A stretch of DNA of 64,000 nucleotides from Clitopilus passeckerianus (lineage: Eukaryota > Basidiomycota > Agaricomycetes > Agaricales > Entolomataceae). The stretch's first letter is position 1. Each line of letters starts with the position of its first letter. This document shows positions 53,108-64,000 of this stretch, piece after piece. Where the stretch lies: positions 248,001-312,000 of the forward strand of contig CALYLX010000139.1 in the NCBI GenBank assembly GCA_944990035.1, read 5' to 3'. The notes beneath the pieces are model-generated. The model saw nothing but the letters and a program-made list of their open reading frames with translations, was not told the origin of the DNA and did no database searches. The position numbers were made by a program, and so were the translations under genes.

Positions 53108-56100
53108 ATGTCTGATTCATTAACATTGAGTATCACGCTTCTTGGAGCAGGGCAAGAAGTCGGACGGTCATGTTGCGTCTTGCAATACAGAGGCCGAACA
53201 ATAGTCTGCGACACTGGCGTACACCCGGCCCATTCTGGAATGGCTTCGCTGCCTTTCATCGATGAACTTGACTGGAGTACAGTGGATGCTATCTTGATTA
53301 CACAGTACGTAATTTTAGTCGCTCTTAGATTTACAATGAGTGACTGATGATGTCTCCAACAGCTTTCACCTTGACCATGCTGCTGCATTAACATACATCA
53401 CAGAAAAGGTTAACCCATAAATATTCTTCTTAACACCCGTCTTATCCGCTCTGTAGACGAATTTCAAAGATGGAAAGGGAAAAGTGTACATGACACATCC
53501 TACAAAAGCCGTGCACAAGTTCATGATGCAAGATTTTGTGCGCATGGGGTATGTCAGTTTAGACAACCGATTCCTCTCATTCTGACCTTTTACAGCTCTG
53601 GATCAGACGCGCTATTCACGCCACTGGAATTGACACTATCAATGGCCTCAATAATTCCTGTAGCAGCTCACCAGGTCATTACTGTCTGCCCAGGTGTCAC
53701 GTTCACGCCATATCACGCTGGGCATGTACTTGGAGCTTGTATGTTCCTTATCGATATGGCAGGTCTCAAGATCCTGTACACCGGAGATTACTCGCGAGAA
53801 GAAGACCGACATCTTGTCAAAGCAGAACTACCACCTATACGTCCGGACGTTCTCATCGTGGAAAGCACCTACGGCGTGCAGAGTCACGAAGGTAGGGAAG
53901 AAAAGGAACAAAGATTCACAAATCTTGTGCACTCTATCATTCGCCGTGGTGGACATGTTCTGTTGCCTGCTTTTGCCCTTGGTCGCGCCCAAGAATTGCT
54001 GCTCGTCTTAGATGAATACTGGAAGAAGCATCCGGACCTCCACAATGTGCCTATCTACTATGCGTCAAGTCTTGCTAGGAAGTGCATGGCTGTTTATCAG
54101 ACGTATATTCATACCATGAACTCGAACATCCGGTCAAGGTTTGCAAAGCGTGACAATCCCTTCGTCTTCAAGTGAGCTGTCCATCTCGTTCCCCTATCAT
54201 CCACACATCTGACATCGATTTCAAAGGCACATCTCGCACGTTCCTCAAGGCCGCGGTTGGGAGAAGAAGATTGCTGAGGGTCCTCCCTGTGTTGTGCTGG
54301 CCAGCCCTGGATTCATGAACAGTGGACCATCTAGGGAACTTTTCGAGCTTTGGGCACCAGATTCTCGGAATGGACTCATCATCACTGGCTACTCCGTCGA
54401 AGGCACTTTGGCAAGGGTGAGTCGGTGGTCACTCATTATGGAGAATCTATCTACGTGTTGTCTGTTATCCATGTATTATATCATGCAACAATGGACATTT
54501 TTATTCCCAACAACTCCCTTGTGCCATTGAGACGTGTTATCTGCCTGCTCTCCTTCCGAATCATCTCTGCTCGCGTGAATCTGTGATGCTGACTTATACT
54601 TTTTTCCTCTCTAGGATATGCAAAACGAACCGGATGAATTCACGTCACTCAAGGGAAACACAGTCCAGCGTAAAATCTCCGTGGAATACATATCATTCAG
54701 TGCCCATGTCGACTACTCACAAAATTCCGAATTCATTGAGGCCGTGAACGCTCAGCATGTGGTACGTGTCATATCGAGAGAGGATATGCTCTTTTCTGAC
54801 GGACCCAACAGGTCCTCGTACACGGCGAAGCAACGGCAATGGGGCGCCTGCGTGCTGCAATGGCCTCCCGATTCAAGGAAAGGGACGAAGACGTCAAGCT
54901 TCACATGCCGCGAAACTGCGAAACCCTGAACCTCTCTTTCCGTGGTGAGCGCGTAGCCAAGGTATGAGATCTGTTATATTCGGGCCCCAAAACTTTAACT
55001 GAACTTCTGTCAGGCAATCGGAACATTGGGAGACAAGGCTCCGCAGTCTCAAGATGCTATCTCGGGTTTGCTCGTGGCAAAGGACTATTCCTATACCCTG
55101 CTTGACCCTAAGGATTTGCGCGACTTTACTGGGTTGAGTACGTGTACTGTTGCTCAGAGACAGAAAATTACTCTTGGTGTTGGTTGGGAGTTGGTTCGGT
55201 GGCATTTGGAGGGCATGTATGGGAGTGTGGAGGAAGGTCTGGATAAGGATGGTGTAGCGACAATCAGGGTAAGTGGTTTCCATGTGCCAGCACTGGGACT
55301 AAAGAATAACCACTTCTGTTTTGTGTTTCGTATCAGGTAATGGGCGCTGTGGATGTCAAGCAGACACAAGAACACGAAATCACACTCGAATGGGACTCGA
55401 GTGCCAGCAATGATATGATTGCCGATTCTACGCTTGCTCTTATCACAGGGATTGACAAGAGTCCTGCTTCTGTCAAACGTATGTCACAGCCTATCTGTTT
55501 TCTGTCAAATGGAAAGGGAAAATTGAAATAACCTCATCTTCATCTAGTAACCACTCATCCTCATTCACACGGACATGGGGATGCGGGCGGCCATGCAAAG
55601 ACTCACCCGCATTCGGACAGCAGTTCTTCAAGTAATCCCTTCCTGCGGATTCAAAGGCTAATTATGTTCCTCGAGGCGCACTTCGGAAAAATCGAGCTGT
55701 ACATGCCGGACGAGGCTGAGGATCAAGAGATGGCTCAAGATGATCAGACCGACGAACGTTCGTCCAAAGAGCCTTGGCTAGTTGTTCCAGGCGATGAAGC
55801 CGACGCACAAATCAATCTATTGACTCTCGTGAGCCACTCTCATTTATCAAATTATCATTGTTCTCATTTTCTATATTTACAGGATGTCACAAGTACAAAT
55901 GACACTCTAAAGAAACGGGTAGAAACGGTCCTGGATATGGCGCTGACGACTGTCAGTTCTTTGGCCGAGTCTTTCGATGCCGGATTATCCGTTGTCGAGG
56001 AAGAAGGTTCTTCTGGAAAGGATAAAGAACAGGTGACGGATCCGTCAGGAGCGGAGGGATCGTCGGAGGGTGATGTTGCCGCGAAAGGTGACAGCGGCCA

Positions 56101-56128
56101 ACTGACAAGCATGGAAGCCGAAGCATAG
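53108..56128 (+). CDS. YSH1: Pre-mRNA 3'-end processing endonuclease YSH1/CPSF73
   Basis: YSH1/CPSF73 is the metallo-beta-lactamase/beta-CASP endonuclease that cuts pre-mRNA before polyadenylation in the nucleus. At least nine exons join. The Zn-binding motif H-F-H-L-D-H (residues 66-71) is split by the first intron and formed exactly on splicing. Further marks are the strand [18 protein letters not shown], the motif [54 protein letters not shown], the second metal-site [23 protein letters not shown] and [15 protein letters not shown]. The C-terminal region contains the family's partner-binding part and ends in an acidic Glu/Ser-rich tail (stop at 56126-56128). Length and motif order are normal for the family. 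All catalytic His/Asp residues that I can see are present. Confidence 0.94.
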
Positions 56129-56737
56129 GGCAGGGAGGTGGCGGACTGGGAAGGTCGTGTGTACATATGGTATCATAGTGGCGGGCGGGGTGTCGGAGGC
56201 CTCATGGCCTCACTGCCCACAAATTATTAACATTTTAAGCTATAACATTGTAAATGAAGTTTTCGCTTTGACCAAATTTCAAGGAACCAGTGCATGCTCC
56301 AACTGCCATACTGGTAAGCATGTTGAACGTCGGGAAAATAGAAAACCAAATGATTGGGTTCGGAATGAATGGCAGGCGTCCGCCGGTATATTACTATTGG
56401 TACATGCAGTGCTATGCTATTACAGAAAATGAATGTGTACAATATGTAAAGATTGTGATTACTGGTTAGGAAAGGAAGAACGAATGCAATAAGTATGAGT
56501 CGCTGGATGTTGACTCGAATGAGAACGACGCGCGCCCAGCGATGGTGGCAAAAACGTGCTTGGAGTCATCAAGATCCCGATGTTTTGCCACCCTTCTCCC
56601 ACCACGCAAGCACTCGAATGTGGTCAACGGCAGGTGGGTAGATGGAATGTGGATATGATAGTGGCCGGGTGGACTTAGTTGCGTCGAGGACCGGAAGGAA
56701 TGTGATAGATTGGCGGCCTTTGCAAACTTGCGGGATG
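56129..56737. other. Convergent intergenic region, no gene seen
   Basis: About 610 bp between the YSH1 stop and the stop of the small membrane-protein gene. It most likely holds both 3' UTRs. A 91-codon frame at 56157-56432 is AT-rich and has no features. Confidence 0.45.
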
Positions 56738-57310
56738 TTATCTGGAATTCGCGCTGTTTATGCTACACGGACAAAATGGTCAGAGAACAGTATGAGAATA
56801 AGCCAATTACAGAACTTACCTCCATTGCGTCTGTACCGCCCGTGGATTATGACCTTCCCTCCATTTCCACTTGGAAGCATACATAATCTTGTTACGTTCC
56901 CTCCTCGTAAAGAATGCCACTGTACCCATGATGGCGGCCTCGAGAAACGCGAATATACAAGGGAGTATCATGCTCCATAGACCTTTGGAGGGATATATTC
57001 GCTCCCATTTGCCGGTGTAATAAAGGGCAGTGACTGCTGCGATAATTCCTGACGCCGCTAGCCAGAGGAGGACAATGGTATATGCTGCTAGAAGCCCAGC
57101 GAGGGAGAAGAGGCGAGAGGAGCCTGGTTGTTCGGTGTTTGCGATGAGGATGGTGATGCCGTGGTATGCGCAAGTCAATGCGAATGCAGCGGGGAAGATC
57201 CAAAGCAGGTTGGATGTGGGGATAACTAGAGTGGCGAAGACGAGGGATAGGGTGGAGGTGACGACGGAGGCACAGACGAGGGCAAAGAGAGGGGACGGGA
57301 AAGATTCCAT
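56738..57310 (-). CDS. Four-helix membrane protein, unknown function
   Basis: Start at 57310; the first exon (56820-57310) encodes four hydrophobic helices: ALVCASVVTSTLSLVFATLV, LLWIFPAAFALTCAYHGITI, LLAAYTIVLLWLAASGIIAA and MILPCIFAFLEAAIMGTVAF, then a basic cytosolic end (RRERNKIMYASKWKWREGHN). Read without splicing, the frame stops at TAA inside the donor GGTAAGT. Removal of a 57 nt intron (56763-56819) replaces the last residues by SINSANSR with stop at 56738-56740, for 171 residues. Both forms are nearly equal in length. The four-helix layout is common in basidiomycete-specific membrane proteins with no known role. A TATA box lies about 55 bp upstream. Confidence 0.7.
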
Positions 57311-57363
57311 GCAAAGTATGGGGAAGGGAGGAAGGAAAGACTGTGCTCAGCAGAGCAGGGAGG

Positions 57364-57371
57364 ATATATAC
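57364..57371 (-). promoter_or_regulatory. TATA box of the four-helix membrane protein gene
   Basis: On the minus strand the sequence is GTATATAT, 54-61 bp ahead of the start codon at 57310. Spacing and strand fit this gene only. Confidence 0.5.
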
Positions 57372-59286
57372 ATTCACCGGACAGAGGTCCGAAAGATCAG
57401 GACAGCAGAAGTGGGAACACGGGAGCTAGATCAATATCGTCCACCTGATATAAGTATGCTCGTACGCGCCTGTGTTCGATCCTGATATCATCGATCTGTC
57501 CTGTCACACGGTCAAAACTTGTTCTAGCGGGAAGGTTGCTGTGTCCTGGTGAGGATCACTGTCAATCCTGGGAACAGTTCGCCGCTGGCAGACCAAATGC
57601 GACTCCTGAAAATCTGATGACCGGGTGCCATGAGAGCGTGCTTTGGCAGAGTCTATGTTGCGCGGCAACCTCATTCCTCGTTGTGGAAAAATATTTCACA
57701 CTGGCCACTGAGAAATCTCGGAAGGCGGGTTCAAAGTGGGGAAACGGGGCCTACTTTGATGAGAAGGAACCGAAGAGAATTAGTTTCTCGGAACTGCCTT
57801 TGGTGGTAGGTTGTGCAGGGACACTTCGCATATGATCGCTCCATTGTGATGCGCTGGGAGCTCGGCAGAAGGTCTAACTCCATCAGTTACTTACTCCTGT
57901 TTTTCAGGTGTCGGTTCAAGAGAATCTGTGAGATTGCATGCATGCTTCAAATTCACCCTGGGAGAGGGAAGCTATGAACACGTACAACAAAAACAAATGG
58001 TAAATGTATACAGTACTCACTATTCACAGCGTGCCTCATTCAATGTGAATCCCAGCCTAATTTTAAGGGGTTAGGTGCAACAAACGCCGAAGAAATAGAT
58101 GATCGCAAAGCTCTGCTCACAGATGGAGGCTTTTCAGATGGAGAAAAGCAGCCTGCGAAAGGCGATTCGCTCGGACGACGGAAACCCATCCGTCGAATAG
58201 GAATGTACTGGTAGATAAACATCTTCTTTGTGACGTACCAACCAACTCGCAGACGATATTCAGAAGCACACAGCACCACAAGCAGGACAGATTCCTTGAA
58301 TCGATGTACGCACCAAGGTGCATTTGTGCGAACCAATAAGATTAATTCCCCTGGAGACGACGTGTACGAGTGTGCATTCTGACAGTGAATCGACAACCTG
58401 TTGAGGTACGCAATGACCTCATAAGACCAGCTGATTTATCCGAGATGTCCACAGTAGAGCAAATATTGATATAGGTACACGAAAGCCTTCAACTGCTGAG
58501 AAGATGAGGGAGATCTACTCAGGTGATTTTCCAGAGGTACATAACATAGAGCCATGTTATCTCCTTCGATGTTCAGCTCCTTTAACAAGCTTCACACGGG
58601 GGTAGTTTCAACTCGGTGGAGGCATCCCAAGAGAGCCCAAGAGAGAGCCCCCCTGGTAGTTGGAACCACGAATAGACCCTGCACAATTGGTGGATTCTCA
58701 AATTTCCAGGCAAAGACAAGCATTCAGTGGGATTTTCTAGCTGATTGATCATATTTACTCACCCTTGAGAAATCTACAGAAGATGGAGAAAGATAACGAA
58801 GGTACAACTGTAAGGGGTGGCTGAGACAGTTTTACTCGCGAGAAATTATTTCTGCGTGACGGAAACTGGTGGTAATGGCTACCTCCCGACCTAAGTCCGC
58901 GACAGAGCTTCTTGAGAAGAGGATGGTGGCGTTCAGCATCAAGTTACTGTACTGAGTCTCCAAGATGGCTCATACGCTGCAGTCGACCTGACCCCGAGAG
59001 ATATTTGATCTACCACATACTTGATACACCAGAAACACAGAGATAGCAACAGAAAAGACCAAGAAAAGACTGGACCTCCTTTGCGCCCATGTTGATTAAA
59101 CAGCATCTTGAGAGCGGCCATTGAAGCTATTGTGCCTCGACCGTGCCTCCAGGTCGTTTTCAAGAGCTTTCTGAGAATATGTTGCCTAGCATTGCGTACC
59201 CAGCTATTCCCGTTGTCTTTCGATCGGTCTGCGTGCTTCACCAACGGTTTTGTACATGATCGTGGTCGTTCAATATGGCGTCACGA
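57372..59286. other. Large intergenic region, no gene supported
   Basis: About 1.9 kb, the longest stretch without a supported gene. Frames at 57536-57835 (+), 58040-58396 (-) and 58939-59244 (-) lack family motifs and do not join through convincing splice sites. The last contains a hydrophobic stretch (FSWSFLLLSLCFWCIKYVV) that could be a fragment of a membrane-protein gene, but I cannot build a gene from it. Confidence 0.4.
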
Positions 59287-59352
59287 ACGCGTGACATCAG
59301 CGTGACCAACCGTGTTTTCTTCCTCCTCAACGCGTTTCCAAGCAGGACGCGT
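59287..59352 (+). promoter_or_regulatory. Three ACGCGT (MCB/MBF) boxes upstream of CTF4
   Basis: ACGCGT occurs at 59287-59292, 59330-59335 and 59347-59352, 15-80 bp ahead of the CTF4 start codon at 59367. CTF4-type genes are G1/S regulated in yeasts. The same triple arrangement occurs upstream of CDC6 in this window. The boxes are so close to the ATG that part may lie in the 5' UTR. Confidence 0.65.
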
Positions 59353-59366
59353 CGACCACAGCATTC

Positions 59367-62300
59367 ATGGCAGACGTTCTAGCAAGGTCAACTCACGGCG
59401 AAGGGGCATCATGTCTGGCAATATCTAAGGATGGAACGTAAGTCGCTTCGGAGCTTTGGGTTGCCACATCTGCTGATAACTTCACCACAGGCTTGCTTAC
59501 ACAGGTGGTCAAGACTGTATGGTTCGAGTATGGAAGCTAGGAGAAGGAGCGGAACAGGAACCAGCGCTTGCGTCTCATGCAGAATCTGCAATAACTACGA
59601 TTGAGGCCTCTGTGAGTCGTCCTGGTGTACATTAAGGTGCGATGCTTATGCCAGCACACCCCATAGAGTTCATGCTGGGTCTCCGGAAGCGAGGATGCTA
59701 CAGTCAGAAGATACGAAAAGAACAGCACTCAACTGAGCGGACACATTACAGAAGGGAGCGGCGTAGCCATCCGATGTGTCTCCATAGATCCTCAGGGGAA
59801 GCGGATTGCTGTGACTTCCGAGTAAGCATATATTCTTCAACGCCAATACTTGGTCTAACCTTGATTAAATGTAGCGAACTCGATGTGAAGCTTATAGATA
59901 TGCAGGATATTATCAATATGAAAAAGCTGAAAGGACATACCGGAATCGTTCGAAAAGCTACATGGCACCCTACATCCTCATTCTTGGTAAATCTTGCGGC
60001 GGGAACTATATCGGCGTGGTCAAGTGAAGCTGACATGCTTTATGCAGACAACATCTGGTGCTGACGGAAACATAATCGTATGGGACCTGGCCCAAGAAGA
60101 ACCACGCATTGAAGCGACAATTGAGGGTGTGATTCCTGCTACCGGGGATACCGAGTGAGAACCAACGCATATATTTCATATGCCTCATTAACGCATATCC
60201 ACCTGCCAGATCACCGGAATTCCAACACGACTGCTCGGCGGTATGGCATCCTTCAGGCCAGCACTTTTATACCGCATCTCGGACTCATGGTATGGTTTAC
60301 TTGACTGCTTCTCCACGAAAACCATGCTCATTTTTGAGGCTAGAAATCGCGGTGGTGTCCCGGTCAGATTGGATCAAATCATCGTCAATTTCAGACAAGA
60401 ATATCTCTGGGGCTGTGACTGCATTGGCCATCTCAGTAAACGGTCTCTATCTTGCCTCTGCATCGAATTTCAAGGTCTACATCTGGTCAACACAAACCCG
60501 CAAGATTGTCGCAAGGTGTGTGCATACAGCTGTTCTTAGGGCACAAACAGTTCTGATAATTCAATAGCTACGATACATCTTCGAACGGAACCGTCACACA
60601 CTTGGCATTTTCGCCCAGAGATAATCTCCTTGCTTGGACAGACACGTTGGGGGCCTTCACCCGATGGTCAAAACCTATCCCTCAGAATCTCCCCGACCCT
60701 GTCAAGCGGAGCAATGCACCCAGTGCGGGTACCACAACTACCACAACCACCCCCGGACTATTCGACGAAGATATTGCGGAACCTAATGGCGACAAGGACG
60801 CTGATAATGCCGATATGGACCTCGATGCTGCCTTCGACGATCCGGACGACTGGATTATTGACGACTTGGGGACTGGCCTCAAAGAAACCGTTCCTGAAAA
60901 GTCGTCCTATAAACCGCCTACGGATGGCTATGTGAAGGAGATGGGTAAGCATGTAATCAGGTTTTCGCCGAATGGCTTGTGCTAATAGACCTGAGTTCAG
61001 TCAGTATCACTAAGGCACAACCACCATTCCAACCAGGCTCTACGCCAATGGAACACAGGAAGAGATATCTAGGTTAGTGTTAGTGTTCTCGCTGCGAACA
61101 GAATATAAGCCTTATTTCTTCATATAGCTTATAATATGCTGGGAGTTATTGAAGTCACCGACCAAGACAGCCACCATATCGTCAACGTCGAGTTTTTCGA
61201 CAGGTCTGCGAGAAAAGGATTCCATTTCACGGACCATTTCAAGTATGATCTCGGATACCTTGGTACGGCTGCTTGTCTTCACAATGGTCTATTTCTGACA
61301 CCTTTATAGGGGACAGAGGTGCTGTCTTCGCCTGTAGGCCCGAGGGGACCAATCCTGCGCAAGTGCTATACAAGCCATACGGGACGTGGACCTCCACTGG
61401 AGAATGGACATACGCCCTCAAACGATCTGGATCATCCGTGTTGGGAGTGGCTGCAAGTGGCATACCACCTTCAAGGAGTCTACGAGAAAACAACGACAGC
61501 GATCTCCAAGGATATGGCAATGTTATAGTAGCCACCTCAGAAGGCGACTTGACCTTCCTAAGTGGCACGGGGAGAGAAAGGAGGATTGTGGGCTTGGGGG
61601 GTGACTTCGTGTCAATGGTGGCTGCGCCAGAGTGGGTGTTTGTGGTTCACAGGCCTGGATCTACGACTATTGACGGTATGTGGATATTGGAGTTTGTATC
61701 AACCAATGTGCTAAAGTTGCATCACAGGATCACAGAATCTATTTTACACACTCATCAACATCGATGATTTCAGTGTTCGTCAGAGGGATGTCTTGCCTAT
61801 ACAAAAGGGACATACCTTGAAGTGGATAGGACTCACAGATCAAGGGGTTTGTAGCATTGTTTTGCAAACGTTTCTGATTCTAATGGAATGCTATGCTAGG
61901 CTCCCGCTATGTATGACAGCGCAGGGTATTTGCACGTCCTCAGCAAGTTCAGGATACCTCATCATGGTATCTGGACTCGGTTACTGGACACAAACCTCCT
62001 CGAAAGGAAGAAGGGCAAAGACGAGTCCTATTGGCCTGTCGGAGTCCACGAAAACAACTTCATGTGTGTCATTCTGAAGGTTTGTGGTACTTTTTTTATT
62101 GCCGACATGGATAGAAGAAGTTAATGGCTTTTACATGTAGGGACGACAAGAACATCCAGGGTTCCCTCGACCTTTGATGCAAGAACTCCAATTACGCATG
62201 CCTTTCCGGCGAGAAGACGAAAAGGAGGAACAGTTAGTACGAATGACTTCCTTGTCGAGGTTATGCTTATGCCTTCACAGGCTCGAACTTGAATCGTTCA

Positions 62301-63532
62301 TGATTCAGAATGCTCTGGACTCTCTTGATGAAGAGCTTACCACGGATGAGATTGTTCAACGCGAACGCGCCATGGATAAGGAGTTCATCATCCTAATCCA
62401 GGGAGCGTGCAAATCGGACAACGTCCCCCGAGCAATCGAGCTCACGAAGCTGCTACACAACCTCGTTTCATTCGACAGCGCCATGAAGCTCGCAGATTTC
62501 TACCATCTCCCTGGTTTCAAGGAGAAAGTTGGCCTTCTCAAAGCCGACAGGGAGGAAAATGAGGATAGGCTTGTTGCTGCTCGGAACAAGAGACGAAGGT
62601 GGATGAAAGCAGATGCTCCTCTGCGGGAGGTGCAAACAGCTTTCAACGGCCTTTCAACCGGACGCGTCGACCTCTTGAGTGATGAGCGGCCACCTCCACC
62701 TGTTGAGCGACCCCGAATGGCTCGAGTGACTGTGCCAATCATAGAGAAGACGCGGTACAGTTCGCAAGCACCTGCTGCCATCACACCTGAACCACAGGAG
62801 TCATACCCAGACAACGCAGATTCCCCATCCTCCGGCGGAGAAAATAAACGAAAACGGGAAGAAGATGATGATGTTTCACAAGCTGCTGCTAGTTCCGACT
62901 TTGCCATGCCACCACCTCCGCCAAAGCAACGTAAGCTTCCTCCATATTACCAAAAGCGCTCTCCTTCTGACCATTGATACAGGAGCCAACCCTTTCGCAA
63001 AGAAATCAGGTCAAGATGGCCAGCGAAATCCATTTTCGCGCAAGAATGATCCTGTGAACGGCAAAACTATTCACAAGAGCGAGAGCTTCTTCGACAAAGT
63101 TGGTGCAGCGGAAGATCTCGCTAATGCACCCAAGAAACGTGCGTAATCCACTCTTGCCTATCTCCCCAAGACTCACACTTCCTTAGGGCCTGCGAAGATC
63201 GCAAACAAGGATAAAATCACCCAGCAGGGAACGTTGATCGGCATGGTCTCTATCACACCAAAAGAAAAGACTGCCAAACAGAAAAAGAAAGATGAGGTGG
63301 ACTCTCAGAACGTTGAGTCGCAGGATGATGATGTTCCGATGTCCGACGCAACAACCTTTGTCGAGACTAGTTCGCAACAGCAGACCCTCCCCGGAGATTC
63401 CGCTATGAGCTGTGAAGAAACTCAGATCTATGAAACTCAGTCGCAGAAGGTGGATGTGGTGAGTGGCTTCTTCCCATTGCTTTCACGTTGCTGATGATGC
63501 ACTTGAAGGAAACGCAACTGGTGGACGAGTAA
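59367..63532 (+). CDS. Replisome hub protein Ctf4/AND-1 (WDHD1/Mcl1)
   Basis: Ctf4/AND-1 couples DNA polymerase alpha to the CMG helicase in the replisome and supports cohesion. At least fourteen exons join. The N-terminal WD40 propeller is clear: [73 protein letters not shown] and [20 protein letters not shown]. After a long acidic linker ([19 protein letters not shown]) comes the SepB/Mcl1 middle domain ([40 protein letters not shown] and the C-terminal helices [20 protein letters not shown]). The tail is Lys/Ser/Pro-rich and disordered ([27 protein letters not shown]). The stop codon is 63530-63532, reached by one last short exon. The order is typical of fungal Ctf4. An MBF-type box cluster sits directly upstream. 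Confidence 0.9.
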
Positions 63533-63855
63533 TACGTTCTCATATTATCGCATACTTCTGTATATTAGTATATCTATTAGACTCCCATTATGTATCCGTC
63601 GCTCTCGGAATGCAATACTGCTCCATCAAGTGTCATTCAACCAATCGTGCTTTCCTCAGAGCCGCCCATAATCCAGCTAGGTGCAAGGCGCGCCGCTGTG
63701 AGCGTTGATGGTACACCGAATGTGGTATATTTTCCGAGATAGATATCGGAGAGAGAAGTGCTTTCCAGGTAAGCCAAACGTGCTCACTTCTCCCTCTGTT
63801 CGAACGCCTCACTCAGGCCAAGATCCTGATATTTCCAGTTCAGTTACAGGCTAAT
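63533..63855. other. Intergenic, CTF4 3' side
   Basis: About 320 bp after the CTF4 stop codon, expected to hold its 3' UTR. Nothing else can be supported. Confidence 0.35.
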
Positions 63856-64000
63856 ATGACAGACGAAGATGTATACCTCTGGTGCAAATGGCCATTCATC
63901 AAAGGCTTTGAGGAGTATCGCCCACTCAGATGGAGACATCATCCGAACTGGCCTCTTTATGTCAAGTCGTTGGGATTCAGGAAGGTTTGGGTCGGTCACC
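63856..64000 (+). CDS. Possible 5' end of a further gene (partial)
   Basis: From ATG at 63856 the frame stays open to the window end and encodes MTDEDVYLWCKWPFIKGFEE followed by a Trp/Arg/His-rich stretch. The piece has no stop codon and an even amino-acid make-up, but it is only 48 codons long. The upstream region and the rest of the gene are not visible, so this call is weak. Confidence 0.3.
   Translation, partial: MTDEDVYLWCKWPFIKGFEEYRPLRWRHHPNWPLYVKSLGFRKVWVGH

Noticed and set aside
58040..58396. 118-codon frame on the minus strand in the large intergenic region
   Set aside because: No motif, signal peptide or partner exon was found and no promoter element precedes it; the length is within what random sequence allows.

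Overview
The window is nuclear DNA from a filamentous basidiomycete, most likely an agaricomycete (mushroom) lineage. The evidence is dense genes with many 45-75 nt GT-AG introns, CTAAC-type branch sites, several F-box/LRR-like genes of the kind expanded in mushrooms, and an integral membrane protein of the DUF6534 type. There are no bacterial operons, CRISPR arrays or complete transposons. Gene models were built by hand from splice signals and reading frames; exon edges are firm where stated and approximate elsewhere.

Layout. 1-7 kb: 3' part of a serine/aspartate-rich single-pass membrane protein (-), the replication licensing factor CDC6 (-) with three ACGCGT boxes upstream, and a disordered protein (+). 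7.5-8.6 kb: a seven-bladed PLL-like beta-propeller lectin (-). 9-16 kb: two intact F-box-like genes (-), the SDH assembly factor SDH5/SDHAF2 (+), and an F-box-like pseudogene (+). 16-20.4 kb: divergent pair of a TAPT1/Emp65-type ER membrane protein (-) and a U1A/U2B''-type snRNP protein (+). 20.8-31.7 kb: a second decayed F-box-like gene, an O-fucosyltransferase-family type II membrane enzyme, a helical protein with a hydrophobic hairpin resembling ClyA/HBL-type architecture, a DUF6534-like membrane protein split by about ten introns, a relic of an F-box first exon, and an intact F-box-like gene. 32-37.6 kb: an Hsp110/Sse1-type chaperone (-), a phosphatase-fold protein lacking the catalytic cysteine (+), and an unrecognised gene (-). 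38-48 kb: three single-exon classical F-box genes, an intron-containing tRNA-Asn(GTT), and a 995-residue disordered Pro/Arg/Asp-rich protein. 48-57.3 kb: a large protein whose C-terminus looks like a Ulp1/C48 protease fold with serine at the nucleophile position, a 90-residue basic protein, the pre-mRNA 3'-end endonuclease YSH1/CPSF73, and a four-helix membrane protein. 59-63.5 kb: CTF4/AND-1 with its own triple ACGCGT cluster, then the start of a possible further gene at the right edge.

How the genes relate. Most neighbours are unrelated housekeeping and lineage-specific genes. Two themes stand out. First, the replication genes CDC6 and CTF4, 54 kb apart, carry the same promoter signature (three MBF-type ACGCGT boxes within about 60 bp), which fits shared G1/S transcription. 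Second, one F-box-like family with a fixed exon pattern (short F-box exon ending in a phase-1 intron) is present as three intact genes, two genes broken by point lesions or deletion, and one exon-1 relic, a snapshot of birth-and-death evolution.
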